DNA of 64,000 bases from Bog-950 sp964615305 (GTDB lineage: Bacteria > Bacteroidota > Bacteroidia > Chitinophagales > LD1), in contig CAZTNA010000015.1 of NCBI GenBank assembly GCA_964615305.1, positions 11,978-75,977 of the forward strand, written 5' to 3'. Numbering within the stretch: position 1 is the first letter of the stretch; each line of letters opens with the position of its first letter. A program made the translations under genes and the position numbers. Below are positions 36,070 to 45,404 of this stretch, piece by piece. The notes beneath the pieces were generated by a model. The model saw only the letters and a program-made list of their open reading frames with translations. It ran no database searches and was not told the origin of the DNA.

Positions 36070-38298
36070 TTGAAAAGCATCTTACTTTTTGTTTTGCTTT
36101 TATGTAGCCAACTGCTGACGGCACAAAATTCTTTTAGTGCCTTGGCGCTAAGCGAGGGCGAAGAAAATGAACCGCTCGAAGGTGTAACAGCACGTGTGGT
36201 GGATTCAAGTTTTTTTGCAATGTCTGACAGTTTGGGGTTTTTACAAATTAATCATATACCCTCCGGGGAACACACCATTGAGTTTTCGCTTACCGGATAT
36301 TTTAAAAAACGCGTAAAAGTGAAACTGCCGTTAACGAGCAACCAACCTATTGAAGTTGTTTTACAATCACAGGCCGAAGAAATGGAAGAAGTAATTGTAA
36401 CCACTACGCGCAATTATCAGAAGCCGCAATATTTGCCTACCAGAGTTGAAGTTGTAGAAAGTGATGAAGTAGAAGAACGCTCGCACGATAAGCCGAGTGA
36501 TGTTGGGCATGTAGTGCGCGAGCAACCCGGTGTGCAGGTGCAGCGCACTTCTGCCACTGCGGGCACAATGAACATTCGCCTGCAAGGGCTAAACGGACGA
36601 TATGTTCAAACACTCAAAGATGGGTTTCCGCTTTTGGGCGGTTTTAGTAATGTTATAGGCATTACCCAGATACCTCCTCTTGACATACAGCAGGTTGAGA
36701 TTATAAAAGGCCCTTCTTCAGTTTTGTATGGGGGCGATGCTATTGCCGGTGTGGTTAATCTTATTTCAAAGGCACCTGCTGAAAAGCCCGTTTACGATAT
36801 ATTGTTTAATGGTGAAAGCGCTAATGCTTACGATGCCGGTGTATATGCTGCACAAAAAATTAAGTGGTTTTCGTTCTCTGCCACCGGAACATACCGCTGG
36901 CAATTTGAAAAAGACTGGGATGGTGACCATTTTACCGAAACACCTAAACTGCAACGATACACCGTGTCGCCTCAGCTTTTCTTTGACCTCAGCAAACACG
37001 CACGTTTAAATATTGGGGCATCATACACCAACGAAAACCGCACTGGTGGCACTATCGAATACATTCGGGGCAAGCAGGACTCTGTTTATAGTTACTATGA
37101 AAAAAATGAGTCGAAAAGAATTACCGGCAACCTGAAGTTTGATTATAACTTCGAAAAAGGCGGAATGCTTACACTGAAAAATGCTGTCAACTACTTTCAT
37201 CGCGATTTAAAGATTCCCTATTATTACTTTTCGGGTAACCAGTTTGCTTCTCTCACAGAGCTGAACTATCGCATAGTTTTTAAGAAACATGATATAGTGC
37301 TGGGTTTCGATTTCCGAACCGACAAGTTTGAAGAGCAACCGGATTCTGCTGTAGAAAAACGGAGCTACACCTACAATACTTTTGGTGGGTTTGTGCAATA
37401 TATTTTCAACGTAAACGAAAAAACTTCGCTCGAAGCCGGCCTACGTGTTGATTATAATACTACCTATAAAGTGTATCCGCTTCCGCATGTTGCTATTCGC
37501 CACACCTGGAACGAAATTTTTCTTACCCGTTTTAACTTTGGTATGGGTTATAAACTTCCAAATATTTTTCAGGAAGAGGCTGAAGAAGCCCGTTATGTAA
37601 ATGTTCAGAAAGTTACAACTAGTGTAAAGCCGGAACTGTCGTTAGGCGGCACAGTTGATTTAAGAATAAAGTTGCCCAACTTCAACGGGTTAAACATTAA
37701 ACTTCATCAACTTTACTTTCTTACGTATATTTTCAAGCCACTTGTTGCCGATTTACAAGTAGACACGTTCTGCAAATCGCTTGATTGCCACAAGCTTTTT
37801 TACAAAAACGGAAATGGATTTTTCAGAAGCGGAGGTGTAGAAACCGGGCTAAGCGCTAACTATCGTGGGTTAGAGTTTTCGTTTGTTTACACATTTACTG
37901 ATAACAACAGAAGATTAGATGGAGTTCGCAGCATTGCGCCTATTACATCAAAGCACATTGTTTATTTGCTGGCAGGTTATACCATTAAAAATTTCTCGTT
38001 CGGTATAGATGCGTACTATTTTAGCCCGGTAAAACTCAGCGATGGGCGAGCCGGAAAGCAAATCTGGGAAGTTGGAATAAACGCTCAATACGACTTCAAG
38101 TATCTTCTGTTGTTTGCCAATTTCGAAAACATTGCCGGCATACGTCAGAGTTCGCATGGCCCAACAGTTTTCGCTAATCCAACTTTTGCCCATCCCCGTT
38201 TTTCTGAAATCTATGCCCCTCTCGAAGGAAGGTTGCTAAACATAGGTTTCAAACTTAGGTTGGCCTCTTTTGTTAAGGGCAAGAAGACCGAAGATTAA
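36070..38298 (+). CDS. TonB-dependent outer-membrane receptor
   Basis: About 742 residues. I prefer the TTG at 36070, which makes a compact signal peptide (LKSILLFVLLLCSQLLTAQ); an in-frame TTG at 36028 gives 14 more residues. A carboxypeptidase-regulatory-like domain (EPLEGVTARVVDSSF, SLGFLQINHIPSGEHTIEF) is followed by the plug (EEVIVTTTRN, RLQGLNGRYVQTLKDGFPLLGG, VEIIKGPSSVLYGGDAIAGVVNLIS) and a 22-strand-type barrel ending in an aromatic residue-rich strand. Imports an unknown ligand using TonB. No SusD partner is next to it, so a siderophore-, vitamin- or small-molecule-type receptor is as likely as a sugar one. Confidence 0.9.
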   Translation: MKSILLFVLLLCSQLLTAQNSFSALALSEGEENEPLEGVTARVVDSSFFAMSDSLGFLQINHIPSGEHTIEFSLTGYFKKRVKVKLPLTSNQPIEVVLQSQAEEMEEVIVTTTRNYQKPQYLPTRVEVVESDEVEERSHDKPSDVGHVVREQPGVQVQRTSATAGTMNIRLQGLNGRYVQTLKDGFPLLGGFSNVIGITQIPPLDIQQVEIIKGPSSVLYGGDAIAGVVNLISKAPAEKPVYDILFNGESANAYDAGVYAAQKIKWFSFSATGTYRWQFEKDWDGDHFTETPKLQRYTVSPQLFFDLSKHARLNIGASYTNENRTGGTIEYIRGKQDSVYSYYEKNESKRITGNLKFDYNFEKGGMLTLKNAVNYFHRDLKIPYYYFSGNQFASLTELNYRIVFKKHDIVLGFDFRTDKFEEQPDSAVEKRSYTYNTFGGFVQYIFNVNEKTSLEAGLRVDYNTTYKVYPLPHVAIRHTWNEIFLTRFNFGMGYKLPNIFQEEAEEARYVNVQKVTTSVKPELSLGGTVDLRIKLPNFNGLNIKLHQLYFLTYIFKPLVADLQVDTFCKSLDCHKLFYKNGNGFFRSGGVETGLSANYRGLEFSFVYTFTDNNRRLDGVRSIAPITSKHIVYLLAGYTIKNFSFGIDAYYFSPVKLSDGRAGKQIWEVGINAQYDFKYLLLFANFENIAGIRQSSHGPTVFANPTFAHPRFSEIYAPLEGRLLNIGFKLRLASFVKGKKTED

Positions 38299-38311
38299 TT
38301 CGAAAAATCAA

Positions 38312-39115
38312 TTACCTCTTACGCGCTTTAATTTCGTAATACATCAAATATTGAAACTCGTTGCCGTTGTATGGTTCATGGCGGTTTTTAAAAATACGAA
38401 AGTGATTGTTGGCCATAAACCGGTTGCCGTTGGTAAAATCAGGAGCTATTTGCAACGGACGCACAAACTCTATTTCAAAATTATTTTTCAGCAGTATCTG
38501 CTCTATTGTTTTCACATCCTGCACATTCATTTTTATCAGCTTCTCCACGTTGGCTACAGCGTAATCAATATCTGGTTGTATAGCAGCATCAAAATGCTTA
38601 AACAAATCTTTTATGTAAAGTGTTCCATTCTGTCGCAACACTTTTCCGCAAGCAGCAATTGCTAATTCCGGATCATGTGAATGTACCAATGACTCTAAAA
38701 ACAGAACAACATTAAACTGGTTAGCGGCAAAGTATTTATCAACTGTGTGAAAATCTGATTCAAGCACTTGAATTTGTGGTGTCAGATTTTTATCAGAAAT
38801 TTTCTGCTGTGCCAATTTTGCCTGTGTGGGCGAAATGGTGATGCCTGTAATATTTGATGCCGGGAATTTTTGGGCCAACAACACAGCCGGGCCACACACT
38901 CCGCACCCTGCATCTAAAATACAATCGCCATTCTGTATTCCTGCCGATGATGCTATGTAGTCCATCAACTCTTCGGGCCTGGTGGTGGCGTACGATTGAA
39001 AAATATCGCCAAAGTTATGCAGATAATTTTCGTTCCACTGTTCATAATACAGCTGCACTTCTTTTACCGAAAGTTTCCGGCTACCAGCTAAAAAATCAAT
39101 TATCCTCTGTATCAT
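38312..39115 (-). CDS. Class I SAM-dependent methyltransferase beside UbiA
   Basis: 267 residues. Motif I CILDAGCGVCGPAVLLAQKF, then GITISPTQAKLA and a motif IV-like FNVVLFLESLVH, as in the cyclopropane-synthase / sterol / gamma-tocopherol methyltransferase branch. It is divergent from the UbiA-like gene with 47 bp between the starts, which suggests that the two act on the same isoprenoid or aromatic product. Substrate unknown. Convergent with the TonB receptor. Confidence 0.85.
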   Translation of the reverse strand: MIQRIIDFLAGSRKLSVKEVQLYYEQWNENYLHNFGDIFQSYATTRPEELMDYIASSAGIQNGDCILDAGCGVCGPAVLLAQKFPASNITGITISPTQAKLAQQKISDKNLTPQIQVLESDFHTVDKYFAANQFNVVLFLESLVHSHDPELAIAACGKVLRQNGTLYIKDLFKHFDAAIQPDIDYAVANVEKLIKMNVQDVKTIEQILLKNNFEIEFVRPLQIAPDFTNGNRFMANNHFRIFKNRHEPYNGNEFQYLMYYEIKARKR

Positions 39116-39162
39116 TCATTCATATTGATGGCAAACAAATTTATTTTTATTGCGCTAAGCCC

Positions 39163-40170
39163 ATGATTAAAACATTTCGTACACACATATGGTGGAAGGC
39201 GGTAGTGCCGCAAGCTATGGGCTGGGTATATTTCGGTTGGTTAATGGGGTTTGCCAATAACCCAGATAAATGGTTTCAAACTTTATGGTTTGCAGTTGCA
39301 TTGGTTTCCACTGCCGCATTTGGTTATTTATTCAACGACTGGTGCGATATTGACTCTGACCAAAAAGCGCGCAAACAAAATCTGCTTTCTTCATGGCCAC
39401 AAGGCATACAACTGCTTTTCTTGTTCTTGTTGCTTGTTGCTGCACTAGGTTCGTGGTATATGCTTCAAAAGAGCATTTGGGTAAATCTGCTTTACGCTTT
39501 ACAACTATTGTCGTTATTAGCTTACAGCATAAAACCAATTCGCTTAAAAGAACGAGGAATTTATGGCGTGTTGTGCGATGCATTTTATGGTCACGTAAAC
39601 CCCGCATTAATAACGCTCACTTTTTTTATTGATGGAGAAACCAAAAATCCGGTTTTGGTTTTACTGCTGTGCTTGGTGGCCATGGTTGCTGCCATTAAGG
39701 GGGTACGAAACATCATTCTGCACCAAATAGACGATCGAAAAAAAGACAATCTTGCAGCAGTAAATACTTTTGTGGTAAAACACGGTGCTCTGTTTGCTCT
39801 CACCTTTGTCAATAATTTGCTAAAGTCTGAAATGGTTTTTTTACTCCTGATGGTTCTGTGCATTAGCTACATATTGCCACCGTTTATTTTATCGTTTATG
39901 CTGTTTGCTGTTATCACTTATCTGAAGTTCAGCGGATGGAAGTTAAGCTACCTGCCTGCCCGTCAATTACAATTTAAATTTCTGTTTTTTTTAAACGACT
40001 ATTTTGAAAATTATATTCCGGTTTTCTTATCGTTATTATTGGCGGTTCAGCACCATGAATTGTTTTGGATAGTGCCGCTCCACTTGGTTTTGTTTCCTTC
40101 CTTCGTGTTCAACTTTTACAATGACATTAAAACTATCCGGCAAAATTTCGATACCGAACATGATTACTAA
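39163..40170 (+). CDS. UbiA-family prenyltransferase-like membrane protein
   Basis: 335 residues from ATG 39163; earlier in-frame codons overlap the divergent methyltransferase. About eight or nine membrane helices. The first Asp-rich motif is GYLFNDWCDIDSDQKARKQN (NDxxDxDxD, about 53-72), and a second is HQIDDRKKDN, which chelate Mg2+-pyrophosphate in UbiA enzymes. These join a prenyl or polyprenyl group to an aromatic or sugar acceptor. First gene of the tight six-gene operon to 46450. Whether it is a quinone/meroterpenoid enzyme or a polyprenyl-phosphate sugar enzyme cannot be decided. Confidence 0.82.
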   Translation: MIKTFRTHIWWKAVVPQAMGWVYFGWLMGFANNPDKWFQTLWFAVALVSTAAFGYLFNDWCDIDSDQKARKQNLLSSWPQGIQLLFLFLLLVAALGSWYMLQKSIWVNLLYALQLLSLLAYSIKPIRLKERGIYGVLCDAFYGHVNPALITLTFFIDGETKNPVLVLLLCLVAMVAAIKGVRNIILHQIDDRKKDNLAAVNTFVVKHGALFALTFVNNLLKSEMVFLLLMVLCISYILPPFILSFMLFAVITYLKFSGWKLSYLPARQLQFKFLFFLNDYFENYIPVFLSLLLAVQHHELFWIVPLHLVLFPSFVFNFYNDIKTIRQNFDTEHDY

Positions 40171-40199
40171 TCTCTCCTTCTTTACCCTTCTACGGTAAT

Positions 40200-41978
40200 A
40201 TGTGCGGCATTGCAGGACAAATAAATTTTTCTGAACCGGTTTTAGAGCGTCATATATTCGCTATGAACACCGCGTTAAAACATCGGGGGCCTGATGGTGA
40301 GGGTGTGTTTATAAACCCTGCAAAAACAGTAGGGCTTGGTCACCGAAGATTATCGTTTCTTGATTTGTCTGAAGCAGGTAAACAGCCTATGTGTAACGAA
40401 GCCGGCTCGTTATGGATAACTTATAACGGAGAAATTTATAACTACCTCGAACTACGGGTCGAGTTAGAAAGTTATGGGCACAAATTTAACTCACATACCG
40501 ATACCGAAGTTATACTACATGGCTATGAGCAATGGGGCATACATATTCTTAGTAAACTGAAAGGCATGTTTGCCTTTGGAATTTGGGACGAAAAATCGCA
40601 AGAGCTTTTTCTGGCACGCGACCGATTTGGTATTAAACCTCTTTATTACTACCAAAACAATGCAAAATCTAATTTTGTTTTTGCTTCAGAAATAAAGGGT
40701 ATTCAAGCAAATGAAACAACACACACTACACTAAACCATTCTGCCTTCTCCGATTTTTTTGTTTACAGATACGTGCCTTCCCCCGGCACCATTTGGCAAG
40801 AGGTAAAAAAACTACCTGCAGCTCACTACCTTATTTACAAACAAAATGGCAGCATTACTACACATTGTTACTGGAATATTCCGTTTGATGAACAAATAAT
40901 AAATGACAAAGATGCTGTTGAACGGTTTGATGAACTGCTATTAAATTCAGTAAAAGTTCATGCTCGCAGCGATGTGCCCGTGGGTTCATTTTTGAGTGGT
41001 GGTTATGATAGTTCTGCTTTGGTTTATTACATGAGCCGCTTTGGTTACGTGCCCGAAACTTTTTCAATTGGTTTTGAAGGCTGGGATGTAAGCGAACATC
41101 TGTTTGCTGATATGGTAGCAAAGCAGTTTGGCACAAAGCATCATTCATTAGTTCTAGAAACGCAATCGCTCGATGTGCTCGATCAACTGGCGCGGGTGTA
41201 CGATGAACCCAATGGCGACATATCAATTATACCAACATATCTTGTTAGCCGCGAAGCTGCCAAAAATGTAAAAGCTGTAATGAGTGGCGAAGGCAGCGAT
41301 GAGTTTTTGGTGGGCTATCAATGGCAGAAAGATTATAGACCACAAGAAAAAACTTGGTTGCAAAAAGTAGCCGGTGTTTTTTCCGGCCGTTCACAGCAGC
41401 ACATGCTTAACCACTACACTAATTTTATGAGCATGGGAGCCTTCAACTCAGCCGAGTTAAAAAAAATGATTCATCCAGACTTACATTCGCATATACGATC
41501 AGACAGTTATTGGTATTATAACTCGCTTGTAAACCCTGAGCTTTCTGATTTAAAAGCTATGCAAGTGTTGGATGTAAAACATTTTATGGGTGAGCAGGTG
41601 TTGACAAAAGTTGATCGGGCATCCATGGCTAATTCTTTAGAAGTGCGGGTTCCTTTTCTCGATCATGAAATTTGTGAGTTTATATTTACATTAAGCACCA
41701 ATGTTTACTACCGTAAAGAAGAAACTAAACATCTGTTGTACCAAAACATTAAAAGCCATTTGCCGAAAGAAATTTTACAGCGCTCTAAACAGGGTTTTGT
41801 TGGCCCCGACAAATATTACATGAATATGGATTGGTATCAAAAGCGACTTCGACAAAGTAAGTTAGTAGCTGACAAAATAATTAACGAACCATACGTAAAC
41901 TTGCTACTCAGCACAAAAGATCACTGGCGCTTGTGGAAACTATCCGTAATGGAAACCTGGTACAAACAGTGGGTGTAA
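40200..41978 (+). CDS. asnB: Asparagine-synthase-like amidotransferase, copy 2
   Basis: 592 residues. Cys2 glutaminase start MCGIAGQINFSEP, KHRGPDGEGVF, GHRRLSFLDLSEAG, and the ATP loop FLSGGYDSSALVYYM. Compared with the other copy the order of motifs is the same but identity looks modest. In this operon it probably amidates a carboxyl group of the product, since a metabolic asparagine synthase would not be expected between UbiA, radical SAM and glycosyltransferase genes. That is inference. Confidence 0.9.
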   Translation: MCGIAGQINFSEPVLERHIFAMNTALKHRGPDGEGVFINPAKTVGLGHRRLSFLDLSEAGKQPMCNEAGSLWITYNGEIYNYLELRVELESYGHKFNSHTDTEVILHGYEQWGIHILSKLKGMFAFGIWDEKSQELFLARDRFGIKPLYYYQNNAKSNFVFASEIKGIQANETTHTTLNHSAFSDFFVYRYVPSPGTIWQEVKKLPAAHYLIYKQNGSITTHCYWNIPFDEQIINDKDAVERFDELLLNSVKVHARSDVPVGSFLSGGYDSSALVYYMSRFGYVPETFSIGFEGWDVSEHLFADMVAKQFGTKHHSLVLETQSLDVLDQLARVYDEPNGDISIIPTYLVSREAAKNVKAVMSGEGSDEFLVGYQWQKDYRPQEKTWLQKVAGVFSGRSQQHMLNHYTNFMSMGAFNSAELKKMIHPDLHSHIRSDSYWYYNSLVNPELSDLKAMQVLDVKHFMGEQVLTKVDRASMANSLEVRVPFLDHEICEFIFTLSTNVYYRKEETKHLLYQNIKSHLPKEILQRSKQGFVGPDKYYMNMDWYQKRLRQSKLVADKIINEPYVNLLLSTKDHWRLWKLSVMETWYKQWV

Positions 41979-41999
41979 TTTTTTCATCTTTGACAGCAC

Positions 42000-43397
42000 A
42001 TGCTTGTGTTCAACAAAATATTTAATCGTAAAAAATACGACTCGCTTCCTTCACCGCTGTTGAAAGAATACAACAGCCACAGGCAGTTTGGCCCACAGCC
42101 TCGTTCATGCTACGCGCCCTTCAAAAGTATTTACTTTGGCCACCATGGCAGGGCAATAGCTTGTTGCTATAACCGCACACATATTTTAGGTGAGTTTCCG
42201 AAGCAATCTATTCATGAAATATGGTTTGGTGAGGAAGCTGAAAAACTACGCGAGTACATTAAACACAATGATTTTTCGCTGGGCTGCGTGGGCTGCAAAC
42301 AACAATTACTTGCCGGCAATTTTGATGCTGTTAAAGCAAAACAATACGACCAACTGAAGTTAAACAGTAATCATTACCCAAGTGTAATGGAATTCGAGTT
42401 AAGCAACGTTTGCAACTTAGAATGTGAAATGTGCAATGGCGATTTTTCCTCTCTCATTCGCTCAAAACGCGAAAAACTGCCCCCTCTTGAAATTCCTTAC
42501 GACAATAGTTTTGTTGATCAGCTTGAAGAATTTATCCCGCATTTAGAGGAAGTGAAATTTTACGGAGGCGAACCGTTTTTGGTAGAAATCTATTATCAAA
42601 TTTGGGAACGTATCCGAAAAATAAACCCTGCGGTGCGTATTTCAGTACAAACAAATGCTACTGTTCTCAATAACAGGGTAAAGGAAATTTTAGCTGAAAC
42701 AAACTTTCATGTGAATATTTCTTTCGATTCGCTGCAAAAAGAGTCTTACGAACAAATTCGTAAGAATGCCACCTATGAACGTACACTTGAAAACCTGAAA
42801 TGGTTCAGGGAATATACCCGCGAGCGAAATACTTTTTTTGGCATTTCTGTTTGTGCCATGCAACAAAACTGGCGTGAACTTCCCGAGTTTATTCGCTTTT
42901 GTAATGAACTGGATGCACCGGTTTACTTTCACACAGTTTTGTTCCCTAAACACTGCTCTATTCGCGCTATGGAAACTCAAGACATTGAGCTTATCATTCA
43001 GTACTTAAGGCAGCACAGTTTTCCGGACAACAATTGGGTGCAGCAGAAAAACAAAAAACACTACACTGATTTTTTAAACCAAATTGAAGCTTGGCACGAA
43101 ACTGCCATGCAATGGCAAAGACAACGAAAACTTGAAACTTTTGATGACTTTGCCGATTTGCTGGAAGATCATATTCTGAAAGACAATTCGCTTGATGCAC
43201 AAAAAAAACAAGCACGCATTCAAAACGTGCGAACAAAACTAAAGCAGGTGTCGGAAGCGTTGCCATCTGATTTTGTAAAAAACAATCTGACCCAAATTGA
43301 TGCCACAGCTCCGCTGGTTTTCGAAAACATGGTAATGACAATTGATAAACTACCAGCACCAGCACTTATACTAATGGCAAAAGCAAGTTTTAAATAA
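42000..43397 (+). CDS. Radical SAM protein with N-terminal SPASM/twitch-like domain
   Basis: 465 residues. Residues 37-99 carry Cys37, Cys55-Cys56, Cys96 and Cys99 in a layout like SPASM or twitch auxiliary-cluster domains (C-x17-CC, LGEFPKQSIHEIW, C-x2-C). The radical SAM core follows, with the [4Fe-4S] motif CNLECEMC (Cys138-x3-Cys142-x2-Cys145), KFYGGEPFL and NATVLNN. The auxiliary domain thus precedes the core, not after it as in the usual SPASM order. Such enzymes modify peptides, sugars or small molecules. Target unknown; it sits between asnB and two glycosyltransferases. Confidence 0.85.
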   Translation: MLVFNKIFNRKKYDSLPSPLLKEYNSHRQFGPQPRSCYAPFKSIYFGHHGRAIACCYNRTHILGEFPKQSIHEIWFGEEAEKLREYIKHNDFSLGCVGCKQQLLAGNFDAVKAKQYDQLKLNSNHYPSVMEFELSNVCNLECEMCNGDFSSLIRSKREKLPPLEIPYDNSFVDQLEEFIPHLEEVKFYGGEPFLVEIYYQIWERIRKINPAVRISVQTNATVLNNRVKEILAETNFHVNISFDSLQKESYEQIRKNATYERTLENLKWFREYTRERNTFFGISVCAMQQNWRELPEFIRFCNELDAPVYFHTVLFPKHCSIRAMETQDIELIIQYLRQHSFPDNNWVQQKNKKHYTDFLNQIEAWHETAMQWQRQRKLETFDDFADLLEDHILKDNSLDAQKKQARIQNVRTKLKQVSEALPSDFVKNNLTQIDATAPLVFENMVMTIDKLPAPALILMAKASFK

Positions 43398-44597
43398 ATG
43401 GCTGCAGAGCGAAAGTTTGTTTTTGTGGTTTGTGGTGGTCGTGAACATATTGATACACTCCATTTCTCGCTAAAATATCTGCGTCATTTTTCTGCGAATA
43501 AAATTTGTGTGATTACCGATTTAAGCAGAAATGAAATTCAGATAGAGCATAACGAAATTATAGACGTAAAAACACCTGAACATTTTACTCACCATCAGGC
43601 AAGCATTTTTCTTAAAACCGGGTTGCACAAGTTTCTTGCACCAGGGTTTAACTACTGCTACTTAGATACCGATGTGGTGGCTATTAGCAGCAAGTGCGAT
43701 GACGTTTTTGAACATCAAACCGGTATTGTAACTTTTGCTGCTGACCACTGCTGTATGCCGCAGTTTAGCCCCAGCGCTGTTAACTGTGGTTGTTTGGAAC
43801 ACTACAAAAAGCAAACTGCTGAACTTGAATCACTCATCATAAAACACGATCCGGCACTAAGACATAAGGATTCGGTTATTGAAAAAAAGAAACAGGTTTT
43901 AATAAAGAAGCTTAGCGAAATGAGAAAAAACAAACTGAGCTACTTTTTAATATCGTTGCGTTTTAATCTGGCTCGCAAACAATTTAAGTTAGATGACGAT
44001 ACTTATTTCGTAAAAAGTAAAAAGGCCTGGTACGACAAAGACGGCCGCCAGATCATTGAACAAATAGATACATTAGAGGCTGCTGTTCATAAAAATTCTC
44101 CGTACCGGTGGAATGCAGAACTTAACCAATGGCTTACACCCGAAGGAAAAAATGTGTACGACCTCAGTTGCTCACACCTTGCCGAAAAAATTTCTGACAC
44201 TTTTGATGTTATTATTACCGAAAGAGATTTTCAGCATTGGAACGGTGGTGTTTTTTTGTTTACCGACAAAAGCCACACGTTTCTAGACTCCTGGTTTCAG
44301 AAAACATTGAAGATTTTTGAATTGCCCGAATGGAAAACGCGCGATCAGGGCACCCTAATTGCTACTGTGTGGCAGTTTAACCTGCAAAACCAACCACTGT
44401 TGCCTCAACAGTTTAACTTCATTGCCGACTACAACAATACCGACCTGATGGTAGATGAAGAAGGAAATTTTTCAACCAATGGAATGATCACAAAAGTGAA
44501 ACCATGTCTGGTGCACATATATCATAGTTTTGGTAAAACCGGCTGGCCCGTGTGGGACTATGTAACAAGAGTAGGCAAACAAGAAAAAATTATATAG
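43398..44597 (+). CDS. Nucleotide-diphospho-sugar transferase-like protein (GT-A)
   Basis: 399 residues, starting directly after the radical SAM stop. FVVCGGREHIDTLHFSLKYLRHF opens a GT-A fold, with the metal-binding DxD in NYCYLDTDVVAI (Asp90, Asp92). A long lysine-rich insertion (about 150-240, including YRWNAELNQWL and GKNVYDLSCSHL) interrupts the fold, and QHWNGGVFLFTDKS and RDQGTLIATVW are the usual late GT-A motifs. Sugar unknown. I do not know a named family with this insertion. Confidence 0.75.
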   Translation: MAAERKFVFVVCGGREHIDTLHFSLKYLRHFSANKICVITDLSRNEIQIEHNEIIDVKTPEHFTHHQASIFLKTGLHKFLAPGFNYCYLDTDVVAISSKCDDVFEHQTGIVTFAADHCCMPQFSPSAVNCGCLEHYKKQTAELESLIIKHDPALRHKDSVIEKKKQVLIKKLSEMRKNKLSYFLISLRFNLARKQFKLDDDTYFVKSKKAWYDKDGRQIIEQIDTLEAAVHKNSPYRWNAELNQWLTPEGKNVYDLSCSHLAEKISDTFDVIITERDFQHWNGGVFLFTDKSHTFLDSWFQKTLKIFELPEWKTRDQGTLIATVWQFNLQNQPLLPQQFNFIADYNNTDLMVDEEGNFSTNGMITKVKPCLVHIYHSFGKTGWPVWDYVTRVGKQEKII

Positions 44598-44600
44598 TCA

Positions 44601-45404
44601 GTGCTTTCAAAACAAAATAAAAAAGTCCATGGTTTGTGGATTGGCACCGAACTCTCAATCCTCGAACTTCTTACGCTCCAATCGTTTATTAATCAGGGTC
44701 ATGAATTTTTCTTGTGGGTGTATGATGAAATAAAAACACCTCTGCCGGTTGAAGTAAAGATTAAAGATGCCAATGAAATTTTACCGGCTTCAAAAATTTT
44801 TCGTTACAAAAACACAAACAAATACGGGCATGGCCAAGGAAGTGTAGCCGGCTTTTCTGATTTGTTTCGATACAAACTACTTTATGAGAAAGGTGGTTGG
44901 TGGGCTGATATGGATGTTACCTGCTTAAAGCCGTTGGAAATTTCAGCACCTTATTTTTTCAGAAGTCATCACGATTTAGCTGTGGTGGGTAACGCGATGA
45001 AGTGTGAAGCAAAAAGCGAGTTGATGCTTCGCTGCTTTGAGGAAACAGAAAAAACCGTTGATAAAAACAATACAGATTGGTTAAAACCTGTGTCTATTTT
45101 AAACAGACACATTAAAGATTTGAAACTAGAAAAGTTCGTTCGAAAAAACGTGAGCAACGAAGATAAGTGGCCAGAAGTGCGCAAATTGATCTTTAAAAAT
45201 ACTCGGCTGCCGCAAGAATATCTTTTCATTCACTGGATGAACGAAGAATGGAGAAGCAGAGCAATAGATAAAGCGGATATCAGATACAATTCTACGTTGG
45301 GCATGTTACTGCAACAACATAATTTGCTTTCACTGTCTGATTCAAAATTTGAAGTTTTAAAAAATGACACAAAGCATTTAATCCGCTACTATTTTACTCA
45401 ATGA
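44601..45404 (+). CDS. Glycosyltransferase with DxD sugar-binding motif (capsular type)
   Basis: 267 residues from GTG. HGLWIGTELSILELLTLQSF then SDLFRYKLLYEKGGWWADMDVTCLKP: the GGWWADMD run (Asp103, Asp105) is the Gly_transf_sug DxD signature of OCH1-like and capsular transferases. It starts 3 bp after the preceding transferase and overlaps the SGNH gene by 4 nt (ATGA), so the operon is translationally coupled. Sugar unknown. Confidence 0.85.
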   Translation: MLSKQNKKVHGLWIGTELSILELLTLQSFINQGHEFFLWVYDEIKTPLPVEVKIKDANEILPASKIFRYKNTNKYGHGQGSVAGFSDLFRYKLLYEKGGWWADMDVTCLKPLEISAPYFFRSHHDLAVVGNAMKCEAKSELMLRCFEETEKTVDKNNTDWLKPVSILNRHIKDLKLEKFVRKNVSNEDKWPEVRKLIFKNTRLPQEYLFIHWMNEEWRSRAIDKADIRYNSTLGMLLQQHNLLSLSDSKFEVLKNDTKHLIRYYFTQ

